From Litorimonas sp964352855 (GTDB lineage Bacteria; Pseudomonadota; Alphaproteobacteria; Caulobacterales; Maricaulaceae): a stretch of DNA of 64,000 nt. Made by a program: the position numbers and the translations under genes. The DNA lies in the NCBI GenBank assembly GCA_964352855.1, contig CAYGTR010000008.1, positions 22,446 to 86,445 on the forward strand, written 5' to 3'. A model generated the notes under the pieces. That model searched no databases, was not told where the DNA came from, and worked only from the letters and a program-made list of their open reading frames with translations. The first letter of the stretch is position 1. Every line of letters starts with the position of its first letter. This document shows, one piece after another, positions 18,293 through 26,918 of this stretch.

Positions 18293-20101
18293 ATGTCAGA
18301 CCGTCGTCATTCTGCGCCAAAATTCTCTTATGCTGTCGGTGGCGTTATCATTGCCGCTTTAGGGACAATGACCGTGGCTAGCGCACAATCGCCTTTCGCT
18401 AGCAAGAAAAAGACGCAGGCTTGGGAGACTGCTGCAGCGACTCAACCCACACCGATTCGCCAAGCGCCCGTCCAAACTCCGGTCATGGTGCATCCAAATG
18501 CACCCGTTTACGCGTCACCACTGCACAATAATGTACCTGTTATGTCTGCATCGCCCGCGCCGAGTCCCGGTGCGGTTTATTCTTCACAGGCTTATCCCTC
18601 CATTACGTCCACACCGCCGCCTCAACTGCAACAGACGAGCCCCTATCTATATGCGGCTCCAACAGCCGCCGCATCCGGGTTTGGATCTCAGCCTCCACAA
18701 TTTTCTCAGGGCGGATATCAAACGCAATCTTTACAGCCGAATTATGTCGCACCTGAGCACTTACCGATGCGCCCGTCTTATGGCGCACCTCAGGCGTCCC
18801 CTTATGGTCAAACGCAATATTCCCAATCCTCGCCTTTCCCACCCACGCCTTATCCCCCCCAAACGAGCGGCTCACAACCTTATCCGCCTCAAGGCACTTA
18901 TGGTGCGCCGCGTTCTTGGAAAGACAAGCTAGGGCTTGGCCGCCTCACAACCGTTTTCCAAGGCTTTATTAAGGGTGGGGCCGCCGCGGTGAAACGGGAC
19001 AATGGAATAGATTCAAACTGGAGCGAGGAATTTATTGCAGATGCAAAGGCCGAATTTGAGGTCAGTGCTGTTACAGATTCGGGTTACGAATATGGCGCCA
19101 ATTTTGAGTTACGCGGTGACTATGATAAATTCCGCCGCGGATTTGGCGGGCGCATAACAGACTGTCCGCCGACAGAGCTTGGATGTCCCTCCGTTTTGCT
19201 TGATGGTGTGCAGCGGAGTTTGCGCGGACACACATCTCGCTTTTATACAGATGGCCCCGACGAGGCTGAAGACGCGCAATTGGCCCTTGAGAGTGCGCAT
19301 TTATTTCTGCGAAGCGCCTATGGCGATGTGACAATCGGTCGTGATGATGGTGCTGCCTATCTCTTCTCACTCGGCGCCCCGACGCTTTTAGCCGTTGGCG
19401 CATCGAATTCGACGGTTGATTATACGGGCCTTGATAGTGTGAAGACGGTTAATGATGCCTCAGGCTTTTCAGAAAAAATCACGTACACTAGCCCACGTTT
19501 GTTGGGGGACAGTATCGGTCTTGGTGTTCAATTCGGGGCGTCTTATGCGTTAAATGCGCGGGCGTGTGGCGCCAATTATTGTGTGAAACGCAATGATGGG
19601 ACAGGGGCTTTGTCGCCTGACCTCGAAGATATTTTCGAAATGGGCGTCGCCTTAGACCGCACATTTGACAATGGTTTGAAAGTGGAAGCCACGGCCACTT
19701 ATGCCCGCGGATCAGAGCAAGGCGTCATCGCTGCTTTTGACGGTTTGGAAGCTTACAATCTTGGCGCAGAAATGTCGTGGATGGATGTGACGCTGGGCGG
19801 GTCGTTCCTCAAGTCCAATAATGGCTTGATCGACGGCGATTATGAAGCTTGGGATATCGGTGCGACGTGGAAACCGTCGGCTCTGGGCTTTACGCTGGGT
19901 TATGGTCACGCGAAAGATGAGCTTGTTAATTTGACATCGGATCAATTTATTGCGGGCGTGAGCTATGACTTTGAAAAATTCACTTTGGGGGCCGGCGCGC
20001 AATATATAGAGCGTGAAACGCAAGGTTTTGACGGCACGCTGGTTGCCCCGCAAACAGATAAGGCCACGGCGCTCTTTATCGAAGGTGGGATTAAGTTCTA
20101 A
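18293..20101 (+). CDS. Porin-like outer-membrane protein with long Pro/Gln-rich N-terminal linker
   Basis: 602 residues from the ATG at 18293, preceded by AAAAGGG; an upstream GTG/TTG-type start at 18245 would disrupt the signal peptide. The signal peptide (FSYAVGGVIIAALGTMTVASA) is followed by about 170 residues rich in Pro, Gln, Ser, Tyr and Ala without cysteines, up to about residue 205. The rest, from KLGLGRLTTVFQGF onward, alternates in the way of a beta-barrel and ends in FIEGGIKF with a terminal Phe, as expected for BAM-inserted porins. Resembles the general Gram-negative porin family; the linker may span or attach to peptidoglycan. Confidence 0.8.
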   Translation: MSDRRHSAPKFSYAVGGVIIAALGTMTVASAQSPFASKKKTQAWETAAATQPTPIRQAPVQTPVMVHPNAPVYASPLHNNVPVMSASPAPSPGAVYSSQAYPSITSTPPPQLQQTSPYLYAAPTAAASGFGSQPPQFSQGGYQTQSLQPNYVAPEHLPMRPSYGAPQASPYGQTQYSQSSPFPPTPYPPQTSGSQPYPPQGTYGAPRSWKDKLGLGRLTTVFQGFIKGGAAAVKRDNGIDSNWSEEFIADAKAEFEVSAVTDSGYEYGANFELRGDYDKFRRGFGGRITDCPPTELGCPSVLLDGVQRSLRGHTSRFYTDGPDEAEDAQLALESAHLFLRSAYGDVTIGRDDGAAYLFSLGAPTLLAVGASNSTVDYTGLDSVKTVNDASGFSEKITYTSPRLLGDSIGLGVQFGASYALNARACGANYCVKRNDGTGALSPDLEDIFEMGVALDRTFDNGLKVEATATYARGSEQGVIAAFDGLEAYNLGAEMSWMDVTLGGSFLKSNNGLIDGDYEAWDIGATWKPSALGFTLGYGHAKDELVNLTSDQFIAGVSYDFEKFTLGAGAQYIERETQGFDGTLVAPQTDKATALFIEGGIKF

Positions 20102-20110
20102 TTCCCGGCG

Positions 20111-20743
20111 TCAGGGTTCAATTTTATTGAGCGCTCCAACAACCGAAATCCCCGCAATGCCTGTACCTAAGAGGCGCGGTGTCGTTGACAGATTTACGCC
20201 GCCGAGCGCAAAAACGGGGGCCGGGTAGCTTTTTACTTTGGCTGCGAGGGCATCAATGCCGATCGGGGAGCCTGCACTTGGGCTCTGACTTGGGAAAACG
20301 GCAGAGACCAAAAGGCCATCCAAAAGGGGGAGAGGGTGTTTATAGGTTCCCTCTTTTATAGCGGCCAATGTGATTAACAGATTTGGGTTTTTAGCGCGTT
20401 TTTTCTCAATGAGACCGAGGTTAGTATGTCGTTTGAAATGAAGCCCATCTGCTTCTACTGCAAAGTTATTTTGTCGCAAAAGAAGCTGTTGGTTTTTCGC
20501 GGCTGTGAGGGCTCGTAGGGATTTTGCAACCCCTTCATCAAAATTATCAAAGCGATAAATAACCGCGCAACCCTCTGGCAGGCTTTCGGCCCAAGACAAA
20601 ACATCCGGCGTGCGGACGGGGTCACTCATCGCAATGAGGGGAGATAATCGACAGGGTTTCCCATAGGCCTCACGAAAAGCCAAAGCCTGCGCACCCAAAG
20701 GGTGGCTTTTCAAACCTGACCAGACTTTGTAAGGGAGCGTCAT
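20111..20743 (-). CDS. Thiamine-phosphate synthase/TenI-like protein
   Basis: About 210 residues from the ATG at 20743. TIM-barrel fold of the TMP-TENI type, recognised by ADGLHFKR, the SAVFPSQSPSAG phosphate-binding segment and ALGGV...GIAGISVVGAL at the C-terminus. In relatives the protein joins the pyrimidine and thiazole halves of thiamine, but no thi genes are nearby, so it may be a ThiE paralogue rather than the main enzyme. The start codon shares the CATG palindrome with divergent yggS. Confidence 0.75.
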   Translation of the reverse strand: MTLPYKVWSGLKSHPLGAQALAFREAYGKPCRLSPLIAMSDPVRTPDVLSWAESLPEGCAVIYRFDNFDEGVAKSLRALTAAKNQQLLLRQNNFAVEADGLHFKRHTNLGLIEKKRAKNPNLLITLAAIKEGTYKHPLPLLDGLLVSAVFPSQSPSAGSPIGIDALAAKVKSYPAPVFALGGVNLSTTPRLLGTGIAGISVVGALNKIEP

Positions 20744-21428
20744 GTCAGACACACTCTCCGAAATTAAAGCAAAACATAGCGCCGTTATGGCGCGGATTGC
20801 AAAGGCTGCCAAGCGTGCAGATCGTGCAGCGAGCGAGGTAACGCTCGTGGCCGTGAGTAAGGTTCAACCGGATGAGCGGATAAAGGCCATGTTAGATGTC
20901 GGTCATGGGGTTTATGGCGAGAACCGGGTGCAGGAAGCCCAAGCCCGCTGGGCGGATCGTTTCGCGACATATCGTAATAAAATTGAACTTCGTCTGATCG
21001 GGCCCCTTCAATCCAATAAAGTCGAAGATGCTGTGGCGCTGTTTGATGTCATTGAAACGATTGATCGCGAGAAGCTGTTAAAAGCTCTTAAAAAGGTGTC
21101 TGAAAAGGGGGTGTTACTTCCCCGCCTTTATATTCAAGTGAACACGGGCGAAGAGCCGCAAAAGTCAGGCGTTTTGCCAAAGAGCCTCCCAAATTTTGTA
21201 AAAACAATGCGGGAAACTTATGGGTTTGAGCCGGAGGGGCTGATGTGTATTCCCCCACAAAACGAGGCCCCCTCACCACATTTTTGGCTGCTTAAGACAC
21301 TCGCCAATGACGCCCACATCGAGAAACTATCTATGGGGATGAGCGGAGATTATGAAACAGCGATTGAAATGGGAGCCACATCTGTTCGTGTGGGCTCCGC
21401 TCTGTTTGGTGATCGCGACTACGAGTAA
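20742..21428 (+). CDS. yggS: PLP homeostasis protein (YggS family)
   Basis: 228 residues; binds pyridoxal phosphate and buffers its level rather than catalysing a reaction. AVSKVQPDERI carries the PLP lysine at about residue 40, HGVYGENRVQEA and GPLQSNK follow, and SMGMSGDYETAIEMGATSVRVG is the C-terminal phosphate-binding segment. GGGAG at 20731-20735 is a good ribosome binding site. The last 10 bases overlap the L,D-transpeptidase gene. Confidence 0.95.
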   Translation: MSDTLSEIKAKHSAVMARIAKAAKRADRAASEVTLVAVSKVQPDERIKAMLDVGHGVYGENRVQEAQARWADRFATYRNKIELRLIGPLQSNKVEDAVALFDVIETIDREKLLKALKKVSEKGVLLPRLYIQVNTGEEPQKSGVLPKSLPNFVKTMRETYGFEPEGLMCIPPQNEAPSPHFWLLKTLANDAHIEKLSMGMSGDYETAIEMGATSVRVGSALFGDRDYE

Positions 21429-21949
21429 ATTTTGACTGGCATACCCGCTTGTAAACGCGGGAGAAGCTTGACCATGTCATTGGGCGCTAAAGCGACACAC
21501 CCTAAAGTCTGCCTATCATCAGCTTGTGCCACATGTATGAAAACGGCGCTTCCCAATCCTTTTTGGGGAGGGCTGTCATTGTGACTCAAGACCAATAAAA
21601 TATCATAGGCCCCGTCTTCACGCCAAAGTTTTTCATGGCTTAAGGTGGAGGGCAATCGAATGAAACGATTATAGGCAGGGTCAGACACGTCATCACACCA
21701 CCCATCACTTTCTTGTAAGGCCCGCCAAGTCAAAGGTCGCTCGGAATATGTTGGCGGACGGGCCAGACGGTCTTCACGGAAAAAACCCCATCGCAACATA
21801 TAGTTGCCTAGGGGCGTTTTTCCGTCACCTTCTTTGCCCCGGGCTTGATTGACATAACCGTCACGCCCAATGCGACAAGGCACGGATATATCACCCAAAA
21901 CAGCTTCGCCAGAAGCACAGTTGATATCAAACCCTAACGTTTCCTTCAT
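21419..21949 (-). CDS. L,D-transpeptidase (YkuD) family protein
   Basis: 176 residues, a YkuD catalytic domain almost alone. The catalytic stretch FIHVAQADDRQTLGCVAL contains His and the nucleophilic Cys, preceded by LSHNDSPPQKGLGSAV. YkuD enzymes make 3-3 crosslinks or attach lipoproteins to peptidoglycan. No signal peptide is evident from this start, so export or a cytoplasmic role is unclear. Convergent 10-bp overlap with yggS. Confidence 0.85.
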   Translation of the reverse strand: MKETLGFDINCASGEAVLGDISVPCRIGRDGYVNQARGKEGDGKTPLGNYMLRWGFFREDRLARPPTYSERPLTWRALQESDGWCDDVSDPAYNRFIRLPSTLSHEKLWREDGAYDILLVLSHNDSPPQKGLGSAVFIHVAQADDRQTLGCVALAPNDMVKLLPRLQAGMPVKIYS

Positions 21950-22079
21950 GTAAAACTCTCATTTTTGTGATGCAATTTGCGCAATCTGCGATTAGCTTTA
22001 AGAAAGAAAGCAGCATAATACACGCCAAATTTTAGACTTGCTGCTAAAGGCTCAAAAGAGTCGAAAAAGGATGAACCCT

Positions 22080-22787
22080 ATGGCTGTGAAAAAAAGAATT
22101 CTGCTTGTTGATGATGATGAGATGCTCCGCGGTGAATTGGTTGAGCAATTTGCTGTCTATGATGAATTTGAAACATATGATGTCGGGACAGCGACACTGG
22201 GCATAGTAGCGGCAAAAGCGCAAACCTTTGATCTCATTATTCTTGATGTGGATTTGCCGGATATGCTGGGCACCGAGGCTTGTGAGCTTATGCGTAAGGC
22301 AGGGGTTGCCGCACCTATCGTCATGTTGACAGGCAATGACGGCGAGATGAATGAGATTTTAGGCTTAAACTCCGGTGCCAATGATTACGTAACGAAGCCA
22401 TTTCGCTTTTCCGTTTTGCTGGCACGACTGCGCGCTCACCTGCGCAGCTTTGAACAAAGCGAAGATGCCATTTTTCAAATTGGCCCTTATGCTTTTAAGC
22501 CCGCTTTTAAACGCCTCACGCCCCCACAAGAAGAGGGTGCGCGCCCTGTGCGCGATATTCGCCTGACGGAAAAAGAAACGAATATTCTCAAGTATCTTTA
22601 CCGTGCCGGCGGGAAACCCGTATCGCGGGAAGAGTTATTGGAAGAGGTTTGGGGTTATAATTCGGGTGTCACGACCCATACTCTGGAAACTCATGTTTAT
22701 CGTTTACGCCAAAAGATAGAACCGGAAAAAGGCATGGCGACATTATTGATGACGGAACCTGGCGGTTATCGCCTTGAATTGGGCTAA
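22080..22787 (+). CDS. OmpR/PhoB-family response regulator (orphan)
   Basis: 235 residues from ATG 22080, chosen because AAAAAGG lies 9 bases upstream; ATG 22071 has no spacer and a TTG at 22038 is unlikely. N-terminal receiver with the acidic pair DDDE, phosphoacceptor in LIILDVDLPD and KPF, then a winged-helix output domain (LTEKETNILKYLYRAGG...TLETHVYRLRQKI). No histidine kinase is adjacent. Its last 14 bases overlap the YhhN gene, so the two may be co-translated. Targets unknown. Confidence 0.9.
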   Translation: MAVKKRILLVDDDEMLRGELVEQFAVYDEFETYDVGTATLGIVAAKAQTFDLIILDVDLPDMLGTEACELMRKAGVAAPIVMLTGNDGEMNEILGLNSGANDYVTKPFRFSVLLARLRAHLRSFEQSEDAIFQIGPYAFKPAFKRLTPPQEEGARPVRDIRLTEKETNILKYLYRAGGKPVSREELLEEVWGYNSGVTTHTLETHVYRLRQKIEPEKGMATLLMTEPGGYRLELG

Positions 22788-23421
22788 ACTGGGTCTCGCT
22801 TTTTATATTCTCAGTGTAAGCGCTCTGCTTGTTGCCGAGCTTAAGCAAGCTCGTTTTGCCCAATATTATTTGAAGCCTGTGGCAGCCATGGGGTTTGTGT
22901 TGTTGGCCGTGCAAAACGGCGCATTGGATACGGATTATGGCTTGCTTGTTCTTACTGGGCTTTCCGCCTGCGCCATAGGGGATATCTTACTGTTATCCCG
23001 GAGCAATAAAATGCTTTTTAAAATGGGTATGAGCGCGTTTGGCACAGGGCATTTCTTTTATATTTTAGCGGCGAATATGATTAGTCGTCCTGATCTTTCG
23101 ATTTATATCCGGATCGGAAGCTTTCTCATCGGTCTCGCCGTCATTTGGCTTGTTTTCCGATATTTCAAATCACGCGTTCCCAAAGAGATGGTTTGGCCTG
23201 TCGGGGCCTATGCGATCATTATTGTGCTTATGTGTGTTTATGCGGCGCAATCAGACTTTGTGGGGTCTTATGCTTTAATATTCCCGGCGGCTTTACTGTT
23301 CGCGGTTTCAGATATTTTTGTGGCGAGGGATCGTTTTATAAAGCCAGACCCCAGAAATGCAGTGATGATTACACCGCTCTATTTTGCGGCACAGGCACTT
23401 TTCGCCCTGAGTGTGGCTTAG
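22774..23421 (+). CDS. YhhN/TMEM86 family membrane protein
   Basis: 215 residues with about seven or eight hydrophobic segments. The family includes mammalian lysoplasmalogenase TMEM86 and E. coli YhhN; motif GDILLLSR in the third segment and AVSDIFVARDRF in the penultimate one are typical. Starts with TTG inside the end of the response-regulator gene. Converges with xth with a 4-bp overlap. Enzymatic activity in bacteria is uncertain. Confidence 0.8.
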   Translation: MNWAKLGLAFYILSVSALLVAELKQARFAQYYLKPVAAMGFVLLAVQNGALDTDYGLLVLTGLSACAIGDILLLSRSNKMLFKMGMSAFGTGHFFYILAANMISRPDLSIYIRIGSFLIGLAVIWLVFRYFKSRVPKEMVWPVGAYAIIIVLMCVYAAQSDFVGSYALIFPAALLFAVSDIFVARDRFIKPDPRNAVMITPLYFAAQALFALSVA

Positions 23422-24260
23422 TCATTCAGTTCCATAATTTGTGTCATGGGCACATGATCAGATGGTTTTTCATGCCATGTGCGACACGGGATATGAATCT
23501 CGTGACCCTCACGGCCGGCGGCTTTGACAGAAGGGCGTAGGGCAGGGCTTACCCAAATGTGATCCAGCCGTCTCCCGCGATTGGACGCCATCACATCCCG
23601 CGCGCGATAAGACCACCAACTATAGAGCTTTTCTTCCTTACCCGCGAAAAGGCGAGACGTATCTGTAAAATCGTGTGTTTGGCGAAGTGTCTCTAAGATT
23701 TCGACCTCCATCGGCGTATGGCTAACAACCTTCAATAGTTGTTTGTGACCCCAAACATCATGTTCATGCGGCGCGATATTAAAATCGCCCACCAACACTT
23801 GTTGATCGTCACCCTTTGTAAACCGATCAGTGAAATACAAGCGCATGGCTTCCAAGAAGTCCAGCTTGTGCTGAAATTTGTCATTCACAACAGGGTCGGC
23901 CACATCACCGCCTGCGGGCACATAGAAATTGTGAAATTCAAAATCTTGATCGCAGTTTTCACCCTTTGCAATGACACGCGTGCTGACATGGCGGGCGTGA
24001 CCCAAAGGGCAAAAATCGGTCGACAATCGCTCCATGGGCAGTTTGGAAATCGTTGCCGTGCCGTGATAGCCTTTTTGGCCGGACACTTCAATAAATTCAT
24101 ACCCCGCCGCGCGGAGGGCCTCAAAAGGAAAATGCTCCTCCTCACACTTGATCTCTTGAAGGCCAAGAATGTCAGGGCTTTGCTCGTCTAGGAAGCGCAG
24201 GACTTGATCCAAACGCAAGCGAACTGAGTTAATATTCCAAGTGGCGAGTTTGATTTGCAT
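23418..24260 (-). CDS. xth: Exodeoxyribonuclease III
   Basis: 280 residues, AP endonuclease and 3'-5' exonuclease for base-excision repair. Endonuclease/exonuclease/phosphatase fold: TWNINSVR at residue 7, LQEIKCEE (metal-binding Glu) at about 35, HNFYVPAGGD, GDFNIAP with catalytic Asp/Asn, RRLDHIWVS, and the final SDHVPM with the catalytic His. ATG at 24258-24260 preceded by a purine-rich tract (AGGAGGAA-like on the minus strand). Confidence 0.94.
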   Translation of the reverse strand: MQIKLATWNINSVRLRLDQVLRFLDEQSPDILGLQEIKCEEEHFPFEALRAAGYEFIEVSGQKGYHGTATISKLPMERLSTDFCPLGHARHVSTRVIAKGENCDQDFEFHNFYVPAGGDVADPVVNDKFQHKLDFLEAMRLYFTDRFTKGDDQQVLVGDFNIAPHEHDVWGHKQLLKVVSHTPMEVEILETLRQTHDFTDTSRLFAGKEEKLYSWWSYRARDVMASNRGRRLDHIWVSPALRPSVKAAGREGHEIHIPCRTWHEKPSDHVPMTQIMELND

Positions 24261-24355
24261 AAAGGAGGAATAAAGCCTCAGGCAAAGAAATGTAACCCTA
24301 AATGACGCATTTTTAGGCGCTGTTTCTCTTGCGTATTTATGCTAGTGAAGAGGTC

Positions 24356-25579
24356 GTGAAAAATAAGTTTGATATCCTTATCGTTGGTGGTGGCTTAGTG
24401 GGTCAGATGGCGGCTCTGGCATGCGCAAAGCTAAAAAAGCAGTCCGTAGCTTTAGTGGATGGCCGCAATATTTTTGATGAGAAATTAAGCGCCCGCGACG
24501 GTCGGGCCTATGCGCTCTCCGCGTCCTCGTTGCGATTATTTAAAAATCTCAATATCGATATTTCACAAGACTTACAGCCTATGCGTGACATGCTCATCAC
24601 CGACGGCCCTTTAGGGGAAGAGCCGTCTTGGCGCCTTCATTTTGGCGGTGACAGCTATGAGGCAAATGCGCCGCATATGATTGAAAGCGCCCGGCTCAGC
24701 GCCGTTGTTTTTGATAAGCTGCGCGCCACGAAAGGGGTTACAGTTTACGCGCCCTCAATGATTGAGCGTTTGGCGCATGATGTGTCCGGCGTATCCGGCT
24801 CTATCGATGGGCAAGAGATAAGAGCGCGCCTTCTCATTGCCGCCGACGGCAAAAATTCGCCTATCCGAACCCGAGCCGGTATTGCTACAGATGGGCGGGA
24901 TTACGGGCAGAGCGCGCTCGTAACAACCATCGCCCATAGCTTGCCACATGACGGACTGGCTTTGCAGCGTTTTTTGCCGGGCGGACCTTTGGCCGTTTTA
25001 CCTTTGACGGCTCAGCGTAGCCAGATCGTTTGGAGCGACAAGCGAGCCGCGATCAAGGCGGCCCTCTCTTTGTCCGACGAAGATTTCTTGAACGAATTGT
25101 CCTTTCGTTTAGGGGATCATTTGGGTGAAATTTCCCTCGCCGCCGCGCGCCAAAGCTATCCTTTACGATTACAGCTTTCGCAAAACTATGTCGGGACGCG
25201 TTTGGTCTTAATCGGCGATGCTGCGCATGTTATTCACCCCCTCGCGGGGCAGGGCCTCAATTTAGGTTTGCGGGATGTTGCCGCGCTACATGATGTATTG
25301 AAAGCGGCTATAGCCACGGGTCGCGATATTGGCGGGTCGGCTTTAGGGGAATATGCGGCTTGGCGTAAACTGGATATGACTAGCTTGGCAGCGGCGACCG
25401 ATGGGTTGTCTTATCTGTATGCGTCGCCGCGCGGGCCCATAAGCCGACCTGTTTATAAGGCTTTAGGGCATTTGCGACGTGTGGGACTATCAGCACTCAA
25501 CGACGCAAATATCGCCAAGGAGGCTATAATGCGTGAGGCGGCGGGTGACATTGGCGAGCGTCCCAGCCTATTGCTGTAA
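24356..25579 (+). CDS. UbiH/UbiF/VisC-family FAD monooxygenase (ubiquinone hydroxylase)
   Basis: About 407 residues from GTG 24356; an in-frame TTG at 24329 would add nine residues. Class A flavin hydroxylase: N-terminal FDILIVGGGLVGQ, DGRAYALSAS, the GDAAHVIHPLAGQGLNLGLRDV signature near 290-311, and a C-terminal helical cap. Likely hydroxylates a ubiquinone ring position; which one cannot be read from sequence. Ends 170 bp before a strong hairpin. Confidence 0.88.
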   Translation: MKNKFDILIVGGGLVGQMAALACAKLKKQSVALVDGRNIFDEKLSARDGRAYALSASSLRLFKNLNIDISQDLQPMRDMLITDGPLGEEPSWRLHFGGDSYEANAPHMIESARLSAVVFDKLRATKGVTVYAPSMIERLAHDVSGVSGSIDGQEIRARLLIAADGKNSPIRTRAGIATDGRDYGQSALVTTIAHSLPHDGLALQRFLPGGPLAVLPLTAQRSQIVWSDKRAAIKAALSLSDEDFLNELSFRLGDHLGEISLAAARQSYPLRLQLSQNYVGTRLVLIGDAAHVIHPLAGQGLNLGLRDVAALHDVLKAAIATGRDIGGSALGEYAAWRKLDMTSLAAATDGLSYLYASPRGPISRPVYKALGHLRRVGLSALNDANIAKEAIMREAAGDIGERPSLLL

Positions 25580-25663
25580 TTATGCTGTTGTAAATGCTTT
25601 ACAGGTCATAAGAAATCGCTAAGTCGCAGCCGTTAAAGTTACATTCATCTTAAGTGCTATAGT

Positions 25664-25790
25664 TAAATACATCCTGTCTGCTGGCTGACTTGAAAAGCAT
25701 ATAGACGAGATGTTGGTATCGGACATTGCGCCCCGTTTCGATGTCAACCGCCCTGTTACACTTTGGTGTAACAGGGCACTTTCTTATAAT
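25664..25790 (+). ncRNA. Candidate intergenic small RNA ending in a strong hairpin
   Basis: The 214-bp ubiH-recF spacer holds a possible promoter (TTAAAG 25634-25639, 18-bp spacer, TATAGT 25658-25663). About 120 bp downstream is a perfect 12-bp hairpin GCCCTGTTACAC/GTGTAACAGGGC with a TTTG loop, then a T-rich tail (ACTTTCTT). An inner GACAT...ATGTC pair lies before it. The hairpin is too far from the ubiH stop to be an ordinary terminator alone. No known sRNA family recognised. Confidence 0.35.
25750..25777 (+). terminator. Strong hairpin terminator in ubiH-recF spacer
   Basis: 12-bp perfect stem (25750-25761 with 25766-25777), 4-nt loop TTTG, then a T-rich downstream sequence on the plus strand. 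No T tract on the minus strand, so it most likely stops rightward transcription. Confidence 0.7.
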
Positions 25791-25793
25791 ATC

Positions 25794-26900
25794 TTAAGTA
25801 CGTTTTTCAACGTGACCATCTTTGACTTCAAACACCTGCGCGCGTCCGGCGAAGGCCTCAAATAATCCTTCATCCGTACCTGTCATGAAGGTTTGCGTCT
25901 TGAGGGCGATAAGTTCTTCAATGAGGGCCGCACGACGACCTTTATCTAAATGTGCCGCTACTTCGTCCAATAATAAAAGCGGTTTTCGATCCGTCTGGGC
26001 ACGGGCTTGTGCGAGAATGAGGCCGATCAAAAGGGCTTTTTGTTCGCCTGTGGAACAATCCGCAGCGGGCATGGACTTCGCAATATGCGTGACGCAGAGA
26101 TCAGAGCGATGCGGCCCGATCAAAGTGCGCCCGGCGCGCTGCGCCAAAGGTCGACCATTGCGAAGGTCTTCGCGTAAAGCATATTCAATATCGTCAACGG
26201 TCTCGCCCGCTAAAATTCGGTTTTCATATTTGCCCTCAATTGCCAAGGCGGCTTTTGGAAAAACGGAGACCCTGGCCTCTATTTCTTCTTTAAGGTGGGT
26301 GAGCGTGATAGCGCGGGCTTGGGCAATATGTGCGCCTTGATTGGCGATGTCTGACTCTAGTGCCTCATACCACCCCGCATCATTGACGCCGTCAGAGAGG
26401 AGACGATTGCGCTCCGTACGGGCTTTTTCATAATGCAAGCTTGTAACGCCGTGCCCTGGCACATGTGAGAGGGCAAAGCGGTCCAGAAACTTGCGCCGAT
26501 CGCTTGCGGGGCCCGTGAATAATCTGTCTTGGGCAGGGCTTAGCCACATAAGGCTGATGAGTTGGGCAAGCTGGGTTCCTGTTGCATTCACGCCGTTTAA
26601 ACGGAGCAAGCGTCGGCGCGGATGCTCAGGCACTTGGCCGATACTGATGCGTGTCTCGTTATCCAAAACCGCATTTATACCCCAAGCTTGCGATTGCGTG
26701 TTTTCATAGCGCCGTGAGAGATCATCAACTTTGGCGCGGCGCATACCGCGCCCGGGCGAAAGAAAGGATATGGCCTCAAGAAGGTTTGTTTTCCCGGCCC
26801 CATTGGGCCCAAAAAAGACAACGGGCTCTGCGCCGAACTCAATATCCAGCGTTGTGTAATTTCGGAAGTCCGTCAGGCGTAAAGACGCGATATAGGTCAC
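25794..26900 (-). CDS. recF: DNA replication and repair protein RecF
   Basis: 368-residue SMC-like ATPase that loads RecA at gaps through RecOR. Walker A FGPNGAGKTNLL near residue 31, signature STGEQKAL and Walker B LLLLDEVAAHLD near the end. The start overlaps no gene; dnaN ends 18 bases upstream. The dnaA-(DUF2161)-dnaN-recF order is a variant of the classical dnaA cluster. Confidence 0.96.
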   Translation of the reverse strand: MTYIASLRLTDFRNYTTLDIEFGAEPVVFFGPNGAGKTNLLEAISFLSPGRGMRRAKVDDLSRRYENTQSQAWGINAVLDNETRISIGQVPEHPRRRLLRLNGVNATGTQLAQLISLMWLSPAQDRLFTGPASDRRKFLDRFALSHVPGHGVTSLHYEKARTERNRLLSDGVNDAGWYEALESDIANQGAHIAQARAITLTHLKEEIEARVSVFPKAALAIEGKYENRILAGETVDDIEYALREDLRNGRPLAQRAGRTLIGPHRSDLCVTHIAKSMPAADCSTGEQKALLIGLILAQARAQTDRKPLLLLDEVAAHLDKGRRAALIEELIALKTQTFMTGTDEGLFEAFAGRAQVFEVKDGHVEKRT

Positions 26901-26918
26901 GTGATTATGCCTTTGTGT

